The notes: generated by a model not told the origin, from the letters alone. DNA of 64,000 nucleotides from JAXHUH01 sp034211175 (GCA_034211175.1 JAXHUH010000063.1:19524-83523), one strand, 5' to 3'. Positions 1 to 9,804 are shown, counted from the first letter of the stretch. Made by a program: numbers and translations.

Positions 1-342
1 GAGGTGCTCGACCAGCGCGGCCTCGTCGAGGCCGCCCCGCTGCACCCGTCGCACCAGCGAGGTGATCTCGTGGGCGCGCAGGTCGACCTCGAGCCCGGCG
101 GAGGCGAGCACGTGGGCCGCGGCCAGCCATCCGGCGGCGGCGTTCGCCCGGCCGAACGGCCGCTCCCGGACGATCCCGACGAGCGCGGCGGCGGCCGCCG
201 CGGCGGGATCTCCGGCCCGTTCGAGCCGCTCGGCGATCTCGACGAGCGCCGCGACGTCGCAGGTGTCGAGCACCTTCGCCGGGTCACGTCGGGCGGCGAC
301 CGCACCGACGAGGACCAGCTCGACGTCGTCCGGGACGCTCAC
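1..342 (-). CDS. Fic/Doc-like toxin-type protein (partial)
   Basis: The frame opens with GTG at 342 and stays open to the window edge, so 114 codons are seen and the C-terminus is missing. Its GTGA overlaps the stop codon of the ribbon-helix-helix gene upstream, which points to a translationally coupled toxin-antitoxin pair. Residues 61-72 read RPFGRANAAAGW followed by a hydrophobic helix, a layout that resembles the Fic/Doc loop HxFx(D/E)GN(K/G)R. The catalytic His is Arg here, the acidic residue is Arg and the final basic residue is Ala. If the family call is right, this is a degenerate or inactive Fido protein. The operon context is solid; the fold assignment is inference. Confidence 0.5.
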   Translation of the reverse strand, partial: MSVPDDVELVLVGAVAARRDPAKVLDTCDVAALVEIAERLERAGDPAAAAAAALVGIVRERPFGRANAAAGWLAAAHVLASAGLEVDLRAHEITSLVRRVQRGGLDEAALVEHL

Positions 343-596
343 CGCGGACCCCCGTTCGAGCCGCCGCCGTCGTCCTCGTCGTCGCGGAGGCGGTCGAGCA
401 CGTCCTCGTACCGTCGGGCCGTCCGGGTCAGCTTGGCCTGGAAGTCGGCGTCACCCCGGCGATCGTCGACCAGCCGCCGGATCGCCTCCCGGACCACCTC
501 GGACACGGGCCGCTCCTCCACATCGGCGACGGCCTGGAGCTGCTCGGCGAGCTCCGGCGGGAGCCGCAGCAACATGTTCTTCGTCTTCGGAGGCAC
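339..596 (-). CDS. Ribbon-helix-helix antitoxin
   Basis: An 85-residue protein whose residues 7-50 fit a ribbon-helix-helix DNA-binding fold: a short strand (NMLLRLP) followed by two helices ending in REAIRRLVDD. The C-terminal tail is acidic and charged, as expected for the part of an antitoxin that masks its toxin. The stop overlaps the GTG of the Fic-like gene. The GTG start at 596 lies 3 nt from a perfect 22-bp palindrome, so the protein probably binds that operator and represses its own operon. An ATG at 575 is an alternative start but would cut into the DNA-binding strand. Confidence 0.75.
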   Translation of the reverse strand: MPPKTKNMLLRLPPELAEQLQAVADVEERPVSEVVREAIRRLVDDRRGDADFQAKLTRTARRYEDVLDRLRDDEDDGGGSNGGPR

Positions 597-599
597 AAA

Positions 600-621
600 G
601 GTATCGTGATATCACGATACC
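600..621. promoter_or_regulatory. 22-bp palindromic operator of the toxin-antitoxin pair
   Basis: A perfect inverted repeat with half-site GGTATCGTGAT and no spacer, immediately upstream of the antitoxin GTG start. It is AT-richer than its surroundings and contains TATCAC and TATCGT hexamers that could serve as the -10 element on the minus strand. Binding of the antitoxin here would block transcription. The site is seen directly; the role is inferred from position and from autoregulation by ribbon-helix-helix antitoxins. Confidence 0.7.
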
Positions 622-720
622 GTTCTGTCAACCGTCAAGCTCGTTCTGGCCTACAAGCCGGCCGCATCGTCCCTGGTCGCAGATGTCCGGATGTAGACCA
701 GAACGGGGTGGGGTGCGGCG

Positions 721-1383
721 GTGCGGGGCGTGGGTCCTACGGTGGGATCGGTGAGGGGTGGTGATCGGGGGAGTCGGGTCGTGTCGGGCCACGGCCCGGG
801 GAACGGGCGTCGGCGCCGTGGCGCGGCCTCGCTGGGTGTGGCGGCGCTCGTTGCGGCCACGGCGTGCGGTCCGGGGTCGCCCGGCGGCACGGCCGAGCGG
901 TCCGTACCGGGCCATGACGGCGGTCCACCGGTGCCGCCGTCGGTGGGCGAGCCGGTGGGGGCGCCGGGCCATCGCGAGCTGACCGTCGAGGAGGAACGGG
1001 TTGCCCGACAGCGGGCGATCGACCTCGCCGGCGAGCTGGCCGCGCGGCGCCCGGGCCTCGTCGGCCTGGAGGTCACCTCGGTCGGCACGTTGAGCGACGA
1101 GGACGGCGTGTTCGGCGCGGTGGTCGCGCTGGAGCTGCCGGAGCCCCGGGACGTCGACGCCGTGCCGATGATCGACCTGCGACGCGTCGACGACGAGTAC
1201 CACTCGACGCCCTACGAGGCCGACGTCGACCGCCTGGTCAGCCTGGCCGCATCGATCGAGCTGCCGTCGGCCGAGGTGATCGGCCTCTACGTGCGACCGG
1301 CCGCCGGCACGCGCTCGACGGCGAGCATCGTCGGTGAGCAACCGGAGGTGCCGGTGCCCGATCGACCGACCCCCGGGGAGTGA
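721..1383 (+). CDS. Putative lipoprotein of unknown function
   Basis: A 220-residue protein with a basic N-terminus, a hydrophobic stretch and a lipobox ending VAATAC near residue 49, followed by a Gly/Pro/Ser-rich linker. This predicts export and lipid anchoring. The mature part is mixed alpha/beta with no motif I can name. GTG at 721 is used; in-frame GTGs a little downstream are possible. It runs tail-to-tail with the DAHP synthase gene, with 12 nt between the stops. No strong terminator is visible in that gap. Confidence 0.6.
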   Translation: MRGVGPTVGSVRGGDRGSRVVSGHGPGNGRRRRGAASLGVAALVAATACGPGSPGGTAERSVPGHDGGPPVPPSVGEPVGAPGHRELTVEEERVARQRAIDLAGELAARRPGLVGLEVTSVGTLSDEDGVFGAVVALELPEPRDVDAVPMIDLRRVDDEYHSTPYEADVDRLVSLAASIELPSAEVIGLYVRPAAGTRSTASIVGEQPEVPVPDRPTPGE

Positions 1384-1395
1384 CCCGGGACCGGG

Positions 1396-2742
1396 TCAGC
1401 CCTTCTGGAGCAGCTCGGCGACCCGGAACGCCAGGTCGATCGACTGGCGGGCGTTCAGCCGGGGATCGCACACGGTCTCGTAGCGGATCTCGAGATCGTC
1501 GTCGACGAGGGCGTCGGCGCCGCCGAGGCACTCGGTGACGTCGTCGCCGGTCAGCTCGCAGTGCACCCCACCCGGCCAGGTGCCGACCTCGCGGTGGGCG
1601 GCGAAGAACCCGGCGATCTCGCTGAGCACGGCGTCGAAGTGGCGGGTCTTGCGGCCGCTCGGCGCGGTGTAGGTGTTGCCGTGCATCGGGTCGCACGCCC
1701 ACACGACCGGATGGCCGCTCTCCTGCACCGCCCGCAGCAGCGGCGGGAGGCCGTCGCGCACCTTCTCCGCGCCCATGCGAGAGATCAGCGTGAGGCGACC
1801 GGGGACCCGGTCCGGGTCGAGGGCGTCACAGAGGGCGACGGCCTCGTCCGGGGTGACCGACGGGCCGATCTTGCAGCCGATCGGGTTCCGCACGCCCCGC
1901 AGGAACTCGATGTGGGCGCCGTCGAGCTGGCGGGTGCGCTCGCCGATCCAGAGCATGTGGGCCGAGCAGTCATACCAGTCGCCGGTGAGCGAGTCGCGCC
2001 GGGTGAGCGCCTCCTCGTAGCCGAGCAGGAGCGCCTCGTGGCTGGTGTAGAAGTCGACCTCGTGGAGCTCGTGGTGGTCCTCGGTGGTCACGCCGCAGGC
2101 CCGCATGAACCGCAGGGCGCGCTCGATGCCCGAGGCGACCTCGTCGTAGCGGCGTCCCTCGGGGCTGGAGGACACGAAGGCCATGTTCCAGGCGTGGACC
2201 TGGTCGAGGTCGGCGAACCCGCCCTTGGTGAACGCCCGGAGCAGGTTCAGCGTGGCGGCCGACTGGTGGTAGGCGGTGACGAGGCGGGTCGGGTCGGCGG
2301 TGCGGGCGACCACGTCGAAGAGGTCGCCGTTGACGATGTGGCCCCGGAACGACGGCAGCTCGATGTCGTCGATCGTCTCGGTGTCCTTGGACCGTGGCTT
2401 GGCGAACTGGCCGGCGATGCGGCCGACCTTCACGGTGGGCACACCGGAGGAGTAGGTGAGCACGACGGCCATCTGCAGGATGACCTTGAGCTTGTCCCGG
2501 ATCTGGTCGGCCGAGAACTCGGTGAACGACTCGGCGCAGTCACCGGCCTGGAGCAGGAACGCCCGGCCGTTGGCGACATCGCCCAGCTGCTCCTGCAGCG
2601 CCCGCGCCTCGCCGGCGAAGACGAGCGGGGGCAGGGCGCTGATCTGCTTCAGCGTCGCGTCGAGCTCGGCCTCGTCGGGCCACGCCGGCTGCTGGCCCGC
2701 CGGCTTGGTCCGCCACGAGCCCGGGTTCCACTCAGTTGCCAC
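1396..2742 (-). CDS. aroG: 3-deoxy-D-arabino-heptulosonate 7-phosphate synthase, class II
   Basis: Catalyses the first step of the shikimate pathway, joining phosphoenolpyruvate and erythrose 4-phosphate. The 448-residue protein has class II signatures: QAGDCAESF (residues 66-73, metal-binding Cys), KVGRIAGQFAKPRS, WIGERTRQLDGAHIEF, RNPIGCKIGPS, ISRMGAEK and CDPMHGNT. The start is GTG at 2742, giving the N-terminus VATEWNPGSW expected for the family; an in-frame start at 2817 would add 25 residues that look non-native. It is alone in its orientation, with the sigma gene upstream ending 292 nt away. Confidence 0.93.
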   Translation of the reverse strand: MATEWNPGSWRTKPAGQQPAWPDEAELDATLKQISALPPLVFAGEARALQEQLGDVANGRAFLLQAGDCAESFTEFSADQIRDKLKVILQMAVVLTYSSGVPTVKVGRIAGQFAKPRSKDTETIDDIELPSFRGHIVNGDLFDVVARTADPTRLVTAYHQSAATLNLLRAFTKGGFADLDQVHAWNMAFVSSSPEGRRYDEVASGIERALRFMRACGVTTEDHHELHEVDFYTSHEALLLGYEEALTRRDSLTGDWYDCSAHMLWIGERTRQLDGAHIEFLRGVRNPIGCKIGPSVTPDEAVALCDALDPDRVPGRLTLISRMGAEKVRDGLPPLLRAVQESGHPVVWACDPMHGNTYTAPSGRKTRHFDAVLSEIAGFFAAHREVGTWPGGVHCELTGDDVTECLGGADALVDDDLEIRYETVCDPRLNARQSIDLAFRVAELLQKG

Positions 2743-2860
2743 CTCACCAGACTCGCCGTTCGCGAGGGGTAAGTCCAACGCAATCCAGAATTCACAGGAC
2801 AACCGGGAAAGGAACACGAAAGGTGTTCACCCCGCGTTGCCGTGCGGCCGCTCATGGCGT

Positions 2861-2882
2861 GGCCCGGCGTGCGTGCCGGGCC
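2861..2882 (-). terminator. Upstream GC hairpin of a tandem pair
   Basis: A perfect 8-bp stem (GGCCCGGC / GCCGGGCC) with a 6-nt loop, lying just beyond the stronger hairpin at 2891-2919 in the direction of sigma-gene transcription. The shared GGCCCGG sequence means the two could also pair with each other. It may be a backup terminator or a leader structure for the DAHP synthase gene. Confidence 0.45.
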
Positions 2883-2890
2883 GGACATGA

Positions 2891-2919
2891 CGGAGGCCCG
2901 GCACTGGGCCGGGCCTCCG
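2891..2919 (-). terminator. Strong hairpin downstream of the sigma gene
   Basis: A 12-bp perfect stem (CGGAGGCCCGGC / GCCGGGCCTCCG) with a 5-nt loop, about 115 nt past the stop of the sigma factor gene. There is no T-tract, which is usual in high-GC actinobacteria. The rest of the 2743-3034 spacer holds no convincing gene. Confidence 0.65.
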
Positions 2920-3034
2920 TGAGCGATTCGGACCACCCGTGCCGTCCGAGCGGCAGGGTGCGGTGCGGCGCGCCGGGCAGGGCCCGGCCGCGTCGCCGTG
3001 GGTCGGGTGTCGGCGCTCGTGCGCCGACGCCGCC

Positions 3035-3865
3035 TCAGGCTGCGTCGATCGTCTGTGCCGCCTGGTCGCGCACGGCGTTGACGGCACGCTTCACGAGGCG
3101 TCGGGCGGCCTCGGCGGTGACGCCGAGCTCCTCACCGACCTCGCGGTAGCTGCGCTTGCGGCCGTCCTGCAGGCCGAAGCGCTGCTCGACCGCGTACCGG
3201 GCACGGGGATCGAGGACGTCGAGCAGCGACGTGACGAGCTGCTCCTCCACGCGGGCGACGACCTCTTGCTCGGGGCCGGCGGTCGCATCGGGGAGCAGAT
3301 CGACGAGCTCGTTGCTGTCGTCGTCGCCGATCGTGCGGTCGAGCGACGTCGGCGTCGTCAACCGGTGCAGACGGGCGTGCTCGTCGTCGAGCTCGTCGCC
3401 GTCACCGGAGACCTGGCGCAGTGCGGCGCGCAGGCTCGCGGAGCGGTCGCCGGGCAGGCGAACGAGACTGGCCTTCTGATCGAGTGCCCGGCCGATGGCC
3501 TGGCGGATCCAGAAGGTGGCGTAGGTGGAGAACTTGAAGCCCTTGCGCCAGTCGAACTTGTCGACTGCGTGCTCGAGCCCGAGGTTCCCCTCCTGGATGA
3601 GGTCGAGAAGCTCCATGCTGGGAGGGAGCGGGTAGCGACGCGCCACGCTCACCACCAGACGGAGATTGGCCCGGATGAACCGGTCCTTCGCCTGCTGTGC
3701 GCGACGCACTGCTCGGCGTAGCTCCGGACAGGACTCGCCCTGCTCCATGCGGAGGCGGGCGGCCTGACCGCGCTCGATGATCTGGGCGAGCTCGCGCTCC
3801 TCCTCAGCGGTGAGGAGGGGTACGAGCCCGATCTCGTTGAGGTACTGACCTACGGAATCGCTCAT
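3035..3865 (-). CDS. RNA polymerase sigma-70 family factor, group 2 type
   Basis: A 276-residue sigma factor that directs core RNA polymerase to promoters. Region 1.2 (DSVGQYLNEIG, residues 3-13) is followed by region 2 with RFIRANLRLVVSVARRY, LLDLIQEGNLGLEHAVDKFD and FKFSTYATFWIRQAI, then region 3 and a region 4 helix-turn-helix (SYREVGEELGVTAEAARRLV). There is no long region 1.1, so it is a SigB/HrdB-like alternative or secondary primary-type factor rather than the full housekeeping sigma. It stands alone, with a 250-nt upstream region and a strong hairpin downstream. Confidence 0.9.
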   Translation of the reverse strand: MSDSVGQYLNEIGLVPLLTAEEERELAQIIERGQAARLRMEQGESCPELRRAVRRAQQAKDRFIRANLRLVVSVARRYPLPPSMELLDLIQEGNLGLEHAVDKFDWRKGFKFSTYATFWIRQAIGRALDQKASLVRLPGDRSASLRAALRQVSGDGDELDDEHARLHRLTTPTSLDRTIGDDDSNELVDLLPDATAGPEQEVVARVEEQLVTSLLDVLDPRARYAVEQRFGLQDGRKRSYREVGEELGVTAEAARRLVKRAVNAVRDQAAQTIDAA

Positions 3866-4117
3866 GTCACCAGCTAGAACGGAGAACCCTCGGGTTGATT
3901 TCAGTCACGCTGCGATCACGTTACGTGGTGTAAATGCCATTCACATCACGCTGAGTGGTCAACGGCCCGCCGCCCCGGGTACCGCACCTGCACGCTCGCC
4001 TCGCGCCTCGGTCGTCACGTCGGGCCCGTCTCCCGCTCCTCCTCGCTCGTCGTTCCTCGTGCATTCGTTCGCCGCGCCCCGTCGGTTCGGCGTGGAGGGC
4101 CACCTAGACTGACCGAG
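3866..4117. promoter_or_regulatory. Divergent promoter region, sigma gene / nadD
   Basis: A gene-free spacer between divergent genes. On the plus strand TAGACT at 4105-4110 lies 7 nt before the nadD GTG, matching the leaderless pattern seen elsewhere in the window. On the minus strand TTGACC (3962-3957) could be a -35 element for the sigma gene, but no clear -10 sits at the right distance. The part near the sigma gene is relatively AT-rich. Confidence 0.5.
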
Positions 4118-4708
4118 GTGGTCGGACCAACCGAGCGCCTCGGTGTCCTCGGTGGCACCTTCGACCCCCCTCATATCGGTCACTTGGTGGCCGGTGTGAA
4201 CGCTTTGGCCGAGCTTTCTCTCGATCGCGTGCTCCTGGTCGTGGCCAACCGGCCCTGGCAGAAGGTCGGCGAACGGTCGATCAGCCCTGCAATGACGCGG
4301 CTGGAGATGGTCCGCGAGGCCGTCGCCGGCATCGACGGCCTCGAAGCCTCCGATGAGGAGATCATCAGAGGCGGGGATACGTACACGATCGACACGATCG
4401 ATCGTCTCGCCGCCTCCGATCGCTCCCTGACACTGATCGTCGGGACCGACGCCGCCGCCGGCCTCGACACCTGGCACCGCTGGCGCGAGCTCGCCGAGCT
4501 CGTCGACGTGGCGGTCGTCGACCGCCCGGGTGCCGACGCTCGGGTGCCGTCGGCCTTCCACGCGACGCGGGTCGAGATCCCGTTGCTCGACGTGAGCAGC
4601 TCCGCGATCCGGGAACGCGTGCGCGATGGGAGGCCGATCGCCGGCCTCGTCCCCGAGCCCGTACGTTCCGTCATCGAACGCGAGCTGCTCTATCTTCGTG
4701 CCGGATGA
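4118..4708 (+). CDS. nadD: Nicotinate-nucleotide adenylyltransferase
   Basis: Transfers AMP from ATP to nicotinate mononucleotide in NAD synthesis. The 196-residue protein has the nucleotidyltransferase motif GGTFDPPHIGH near the N-terminus, a conserved VVANRPWQK loop, and the C-terminal SSSAIRERVRDGR (the SSTxIR-type nucleotide-binding motif). The start is GTG at 4118, 7 nt after TAGACT, so the message is probably leaderless. Its stop overlaps the next start (ATGA). The nadD-lytR_C-rsfS order is common in Actinobacteria. Confidence 0.95.
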   Translation: MVGPTERLGVLGGTFDPPHIGHLVAGVNALAELSLDRVLLVVANRPWQKVGERSISPAMTRLEMVREAVAGIDGLEASDEEIIRGGDTYTIDTIDRLAASDRSLTLIVGTDAAAGLDTWHRWRELAELVDVAVVDRPGADARVPSAFHATRVEIPLLDVSSSAIRERVRDGRPIAGLVPEPVRSVIERELLYLRAG

Positions 4709-6114
4709 CGGGGTCGACGAGCGACGAGGGCCAACCGGGTGATGCGCCCGCCGCCCGCCGTGACCTCGAGCCGGGCCGGGCCGTGCGGGTACCGCCCCGC
4801 GTCGAGCCCCGTCGCTTCCGGCGCCCGGTGCGTCGGGCCGCGTTCGCCGGGAGCATGCTCCTGCTCGTCGCCGCGATCCCGCTGCTCGCGTTCACCGGCC
4901 TGCGGGCGGCCCGGGACAGCCGCGGCGGCGAGTTCGTCACGCTCGACGTCGGCCCCGGCGAGCCCGGCTACCAGGCGTTGGTCACGCCGACGCCGGTCAT
5001 GTTCGTCGAGGAGGTCGGCTCCGACGGCACGCCGATCGGCTACGCGGTGATCTCGGTCACGAACGGGACGAACGGTGGCGGCGCGGTCATGTTGCTGCCG
5101 GCCGGCCTGCGGGTCGAGGTCGACGGCCTGGGGGCGACGACCCTGGCGGACCTGCGGGCCTCGAGCGGCCTCGCCGCGGTCGTCGACGCCGTGGAGGACC
5201 TGCTCGACCTGCGGATCCCCGACGTCGAGTCGGTCGGTCCGGCGGAGTGGGCCACGCTCGTGGGCCCGGCCGAGCCGATCACCGTCGAGAACACCGACGA
5301 GCTGGTGGTCGTCGACGCCGACGGCGTCAGCGAGACCGTCTTCCCGGCCGAGGAGATCGATCTCGCCGCCGACGAGGTCGCGGTGTACCTGGAGCTGGGC
5401 GTGGAGGGCGAGACCGAGCTCGCCGGCCTCGTGCGCGAGCGGCTGTTCTGGCGGGCCTGGGTCGCACGGGTCGCCGACCTCGGTGGTGATGCCGTCGCCG
5501 GGCTCGAGGGTGACGGCGCGCCGACGACCACCGCGGCCGCACCGGCCGGGGCCGGGACCGGGACCGCCGAGCCGTCACTGTCACTGGCGGAGGCCGTCGT
5601 GATGCTCGCCCGGGGGGTCACCCAGGTGTCGGTCATCCCGGTCGACGGCGTCCAGCCGCTCGACTCGGTCGACGCGTCGGACGAGGAGTACGAGGCGCAG
5701 TCCGACGAGCTCGCCGCGCTGGTCGCCGACGTCGTGCCCTTCCCCGTGGGGGCGACGGCCGACGACCGGCTGCGGGTACGGCTCCTCGACGGGTCCGGCT
5801 CGTCGGAGCGGGCGCTCGCGGCATCGCTCGACCTGGTGCCGGCGGGAGCGGAGATCACCGTGTTCGGCAACGCCGACTCGTTCGACGTCGCCGAGAGCGA
5901 GGTGATCTACCACCGGGAGGGCATCGAGGACCGGGCCGCGGCGCTGGCCGACGCCATCGACGCCGACCGCCTCGTGTTCGTCGAGTCGTCGGACACGCTG
6001 GTCGACGTCACGGTGATCATCGGCGCCGATTACGAGACGCCTCCTTCCGCAGACCTCGCGCCGCCCACTACCATCGAGACCGCCGCATCCGAGGGCTCCG
6101 GCACGGACGGCTGA
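4705..6114 (+). CDS. Membrane-anchored protein with LytR C-terminal domain
   Basis: A 469-residue protein with a basic cytoplasmic N-terminus, one membrane helix at about 47-66 and a large external part. The middle (about 110-260) looks like a diverged LytR-CpsA-Psr region without the usual Asp/Arg signature. After a Thr/Ala/Gly linker, residues about 350-445 match the LytR_C fold (RVRLLDGSGSS, then AEITVFGNAD and DRLVFVESSDTLVDVTVIIG). A role in the cell wall is likely from the family. The start ATG overlaps the nadD stop, so the two are coupled. Confidence 0.75.
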   Translation: MTGSTSDEGQPGDAPAARRDLEPGRAVRVPPRVEPRRFRRPVRRAAFAGSMLLLVAAIPLLAFTGLRAARDSRGGEFVTLDVGPGEPGYQALVTPTPVMFVEEVGSDGTPIGYAVISVTNGTNGGGAVMLLPAGLRVEVDGLGATTLADLRASSGLAAVVDAVEDLLDLRIPDVESVGPAEWATLVGPAEPITVENTDELVVVDADGVSETVFPAEEIDLAADEVAVYLELGVEGETELAGLVRERLFWRAWVARVADLGGDAVAGLEGDGAPTTTAAAPAGAGTGTAEPSLSLAEAVVMLARGVTQVSVIPVDGVQPLDSVDASDEEYEAQSDELAALVADVVPFPVGATADDRLRVRLLDGSGSSERALAASLDLVPAGAEITVFGNADSFDVAESEVIYHREGIEDRAAALADAIDADRLVFVESSDTLVDVTVIIGADYETPPSADLAPPTTIETAASEGSGTDG

Positions 6115-6142
6115 GGGCCCGGGCGCACCACGAGGTGGTCAT

Positions 6143-6538
6143 CTGAGTTCGACATCCGGCAGCGACCCGCAAACCCTGGCCGCCACCGCAGCAGCGGCGG
6201 CGGTCGGCAAGTCGGGCACGGACACGACCGTGATGGACGTGGGTGAGGTCCTGGTCATCGCCGAGAAGTTCGTGGTCACCAGCGCCTCGAACCATCGTCT
6301 GGTGAAGACCCTGGTCGAGGAGGTGCAGTCGCAGGTCGCGGCATCGCACGGGCGAAAGCCCCTGCGGGTCGAGGGCCTCGACAGCCTCGAGTGGGTCCTC
6401 GTCGACTACGGCGACGTCGTCGTCCACGTCTTCGGCCAGGAGACGCGGGAGTTCTACGACCTCGAGCGTCTCTTCGGTGACGTGCCCCAGGTCGCGTGGG
6501 GCGAGCCCGCGGCCCCGGTCAGCGGCCGCGCCGGCTGA
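6143..6538 (+). CDS. rsfS: Ribosomal silencing factor RsfS
   Basis: Binds L14 on the 50S subunit and blocks joining with 30S when nutrients are short. Family motifs are VMDVGEVLVIAEKFVVTSAS and the C-terminal DVVVHVFGQETREFYDLERL. No ATG, GTG or TTG lies upstream of the conserved N-terminal helix: the first is GTG at 6230, inside the conserved strand. The best full-length start is CTG at 6143, preceded by AGGTGG with a 4-nt gap. It follows lytR_C after 28 nt and ends before a bidirectional hairpin. Confidence 0.87.
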   Translation: MSSTSGSDPQTLAATAAAAAVGKSGTDTTVMDVGEVLVIAEKFVVTSASNHRLVKTLVEEVQSQVAASHGRKPLRVEGLDSLEWVLVDYGDVVVHVFGQETREFYDLERLFGDVPQVAWGEPAAPVSGRAG

Positions 6539-6559
6539 CGACGCCTCGTTCGGGCAGGT

Positions 6560-6579
6560 CCCGCCGATGTCGCGGCGGG
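6560..6579. terminator. Bidirectional hairpin between rsfS and the VanY-like gene
   Basis: A 7-bp perfect stem (CCCGCCG / CGGCGGG) with a 6-nt loop in the 55-nt gap between two convergent genes. It could end transcription from both sides. Confidence 0.55.
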
Positions 6580-6593
6580 CCGCCCGGCCGTGC

Positions 6594-8153
<1,560 letters not shown>

Positions 8154-8304
8154 CCACGACCCGACGGTCCGGCCGCGACGACCGGTGCCCGTTTCGACGA
8201 CGACAAGAACGAACCGAGTTCCACACGGTACCGACCCCGCCACGGATCCGTCGCCCGCCGGCGCCTTGCGACCGCAACCGCATCCGCACGACGGGCGACC
8301 GCCC

Positions 8305-8889
8305 TCAGGTGCGGGCGGGCGCGGGCCTCCAGTCGGGGTGCCGGCCGGTGAAGGCGACGAAGCGGTCGATGGCGGGGGCGTCGTCGGCGACCTCGACCTC
8401 GTGGTCGAACATGCCGGTGCCGCGGTACTGCGGCTCGAGGATCGCGCTCCCGGCGGCCAGCGCCGTCGTCGCCTCGTCGTCGCTGTAGGGATGGTCGATG
8501 CCCAGAGCCCGCGAGAGGTCCCAGCCGTGGCCCACGTACTCCATGAGGAGCATGTCGAGCACGAACTCGCCGGGGAGGGCGTTCTCGGTCATCGTCATCG
8601 GTCGCTCGAACCCGCCGTCGCGCAGCCCGGCGACGATCCGGTCGGCCGACGCCCGGAAGATCACGGCCCGGTCGCCGTCGATGCGGGGCGCCGTCGGGTC
8701 GATCGTGGGTGGCGTGCCGTTGACGGTGCTGTCGAACACCTGGACCCAGGTCGCCAGGTGGTCGAGGAGGCCGTCGACGTCGTAGTCGGCACACGGGGTC
8801 GGTGTGTCGAGCCGATCGGCCGGTACCGCGGCGATGAGGTCGGCGGTCTTGTCGAGCATCGATTCGAGGGCGGTGATCCGTTCGTCCAT
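8305..8889 (-). CDS. DinB-fold TIGR03086-type protein
   Basis: A 194-residue helical protein resembling the mycothiol-dependent/maleylpyruvate-isomerase N-terminal family. It has the PTPCADYDVDGLLDHLATW segment typical of TIGR03086 proteins and further conserved His/Asp positions (EYVGHGWDLSRALG). These proteins bind a metal and are linked to mycothiol-dependent chemistry; the substrate cannot be told. ATG 8889 is preferred over a start at 8907. It is divergent from the AraC regulator with 78 nt between the starts. Confidence 0.75.
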   Translation of the reverse strand: MDERITALESMLDKTADLIAAVPADRLDTPTPCADYDVDGLLDHLATWVQVFDSTVNGTPPTIDPTAPRIDGDRAVIFRASADRIVAGLRDGGFERPMTMTENALPGEFVLDMLLMEYVGHGWDLSRALGIDHPYSDDEATTALAAGSAILEPQYRGTGMFDHEVEVADDAPAIDRFVAFTGRHPDWRPAPART

Positions 8890-8953
8890 GGCGGCAGACG
8901 AAACCACCTGTGGGCCCGCCGGTCTTTGAAGAAGGCGACACCGCGCGCGGGGC

Positions 8954-8959
8954 TAGCTT
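8954..8959 (+). promoter_or_regulatory. Leaderless -10 element of the AraC gene
   Basis: TAGCTT lies 8 nt upstream of the ATG at 8968, leaving no room for a ribosome-binding site, so the transcript probably begins at or near the start codon. Confidence 0.5.
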
Positions 8960-8967
8960 CTCGGGCC

Positions 8968-9804
8968 ATGGTGCGCCGGGACCCGGGCGAGGAGGGGGCG
9001 ATCGTGCGCCCGTCCGCGGCCCGCGAGCGCTTCAGCCTCGACATCTGGCTGCCGGAGCCACCGCTCGACCGCTTCGTCGCCCGGTTCTGGAAGACGGCAT
9101 GGGCGCTGGACGAGCCGTTCGTGCAGACGATCGTCGGCTACCCGGCGGTGAACCTGGTCGTGCAGGCCGACCGTTCGATCACCGTGACCGGTCCGCAGCA
9201 CCACAACGACGAGCGTCGGCTCGACGGCGCCGGTTGGGCCTTCGGCGCCCGCTTTCGCGCCGGCGGGTTCCGGCCGTTCGTGGGGCTGTCCCTGGCCGGG
9301 CTCGCGGACCGGGCGCTGCCCGCGACCGAGCTGTTCGGCGACGCAGCTGCGGCTCTTGCCGACGCGGTGGTCGATGCCACGGATGACGACGAGCGGCTCG
9401 GTCTGTTCGTGGCGTTCCTGGCCGGGCGGGCGCCCGTCGGGCCGACCGACGGCGAGCGCCTCTCCTCGCTGCTCGAGTCCGCCGCCGAGGAGTCACCCCC
9501 GGTGACGAGGGTGGGGGAGCTCGCGGAGCGCTTCGGGGTCTCGGCGCGCACGCTGCAGCGACTGTTCCTCGAGCACGTCGGCATGGGCCCCAAGTGGTGC
9601 CTCGACCGCGCCCGTGTCCACGCCGTGTCGACCCGAACCCGCTCCGAGGTGCGCTCCTGGGCCGACGTCGCCCACGAGCTCGGCTACGCCGACCAGGCCC
9701 ACCTCACCACCTCGTTCTCCTCCGTGTTCGGCGCCCCGCCGGCCGCCTACACCCGCCACGAGACCGACCGGACCGGCCCAGCGGACGAGGCACCTCGCCC
9801 CTGA
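8968..9804 (+). CDS. AraC-family transcriptional regulator
   Basis: A 278-residue regulator. The N-terminal region (about 15-135) resembles the sensor domain often found with DUF6597-type AraC proteins. The C-terminus carries two helix-turn-helix units, VGELAERFGVSARTLQRLF and WADVAHELGYADQAHLTTSF, followed by FGAPPAAY. The effector is unknown. Its divergent neighbour, the DinB-like gene, is a reasonable target. ATG at 8968 is chosen because the -10-like TAGCTT lies just upstream. Confidence 0.85.
   Translation: MVRRDPGEEGAIVRPSAARERFSLDIWLPEPPLDRFVARFWKTAWALDEPFVQTIVGYPAVNLVVQADRSITVTGPQHHNDERRLDGAGWAFGARFRAGGFRPFVGLSLAGLADRALPATELFGDAAAALADAVVDATDDDERLGLFVAFLAGRAPVGPTDGERLSSLLESAAEESPPVTRVGELAERFGVSARTLQRLFLEHVGMGPKWCLDRARVHAVSTRTRSEVRSWADVAHELGYADQAHLTTSFSSVFGAPPAAYTRHETDRTGPADEAPRP

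Noticed and set aside
1561..2772. Long plus-strand frame (403 residues) over the DAHP synthase gene
   Set aside because: It is the antisense shadow of the well-supported aroG gene; the protein is repetitive Gly/Arg/Leu/Val text without motifs.
4105..4110. Clear -35 boxes for the leaderless promoters
   Set aside because: No consistent hexamer was found 17-18 nt upstream of the -10-like elements, so only the -10 part is annotated.
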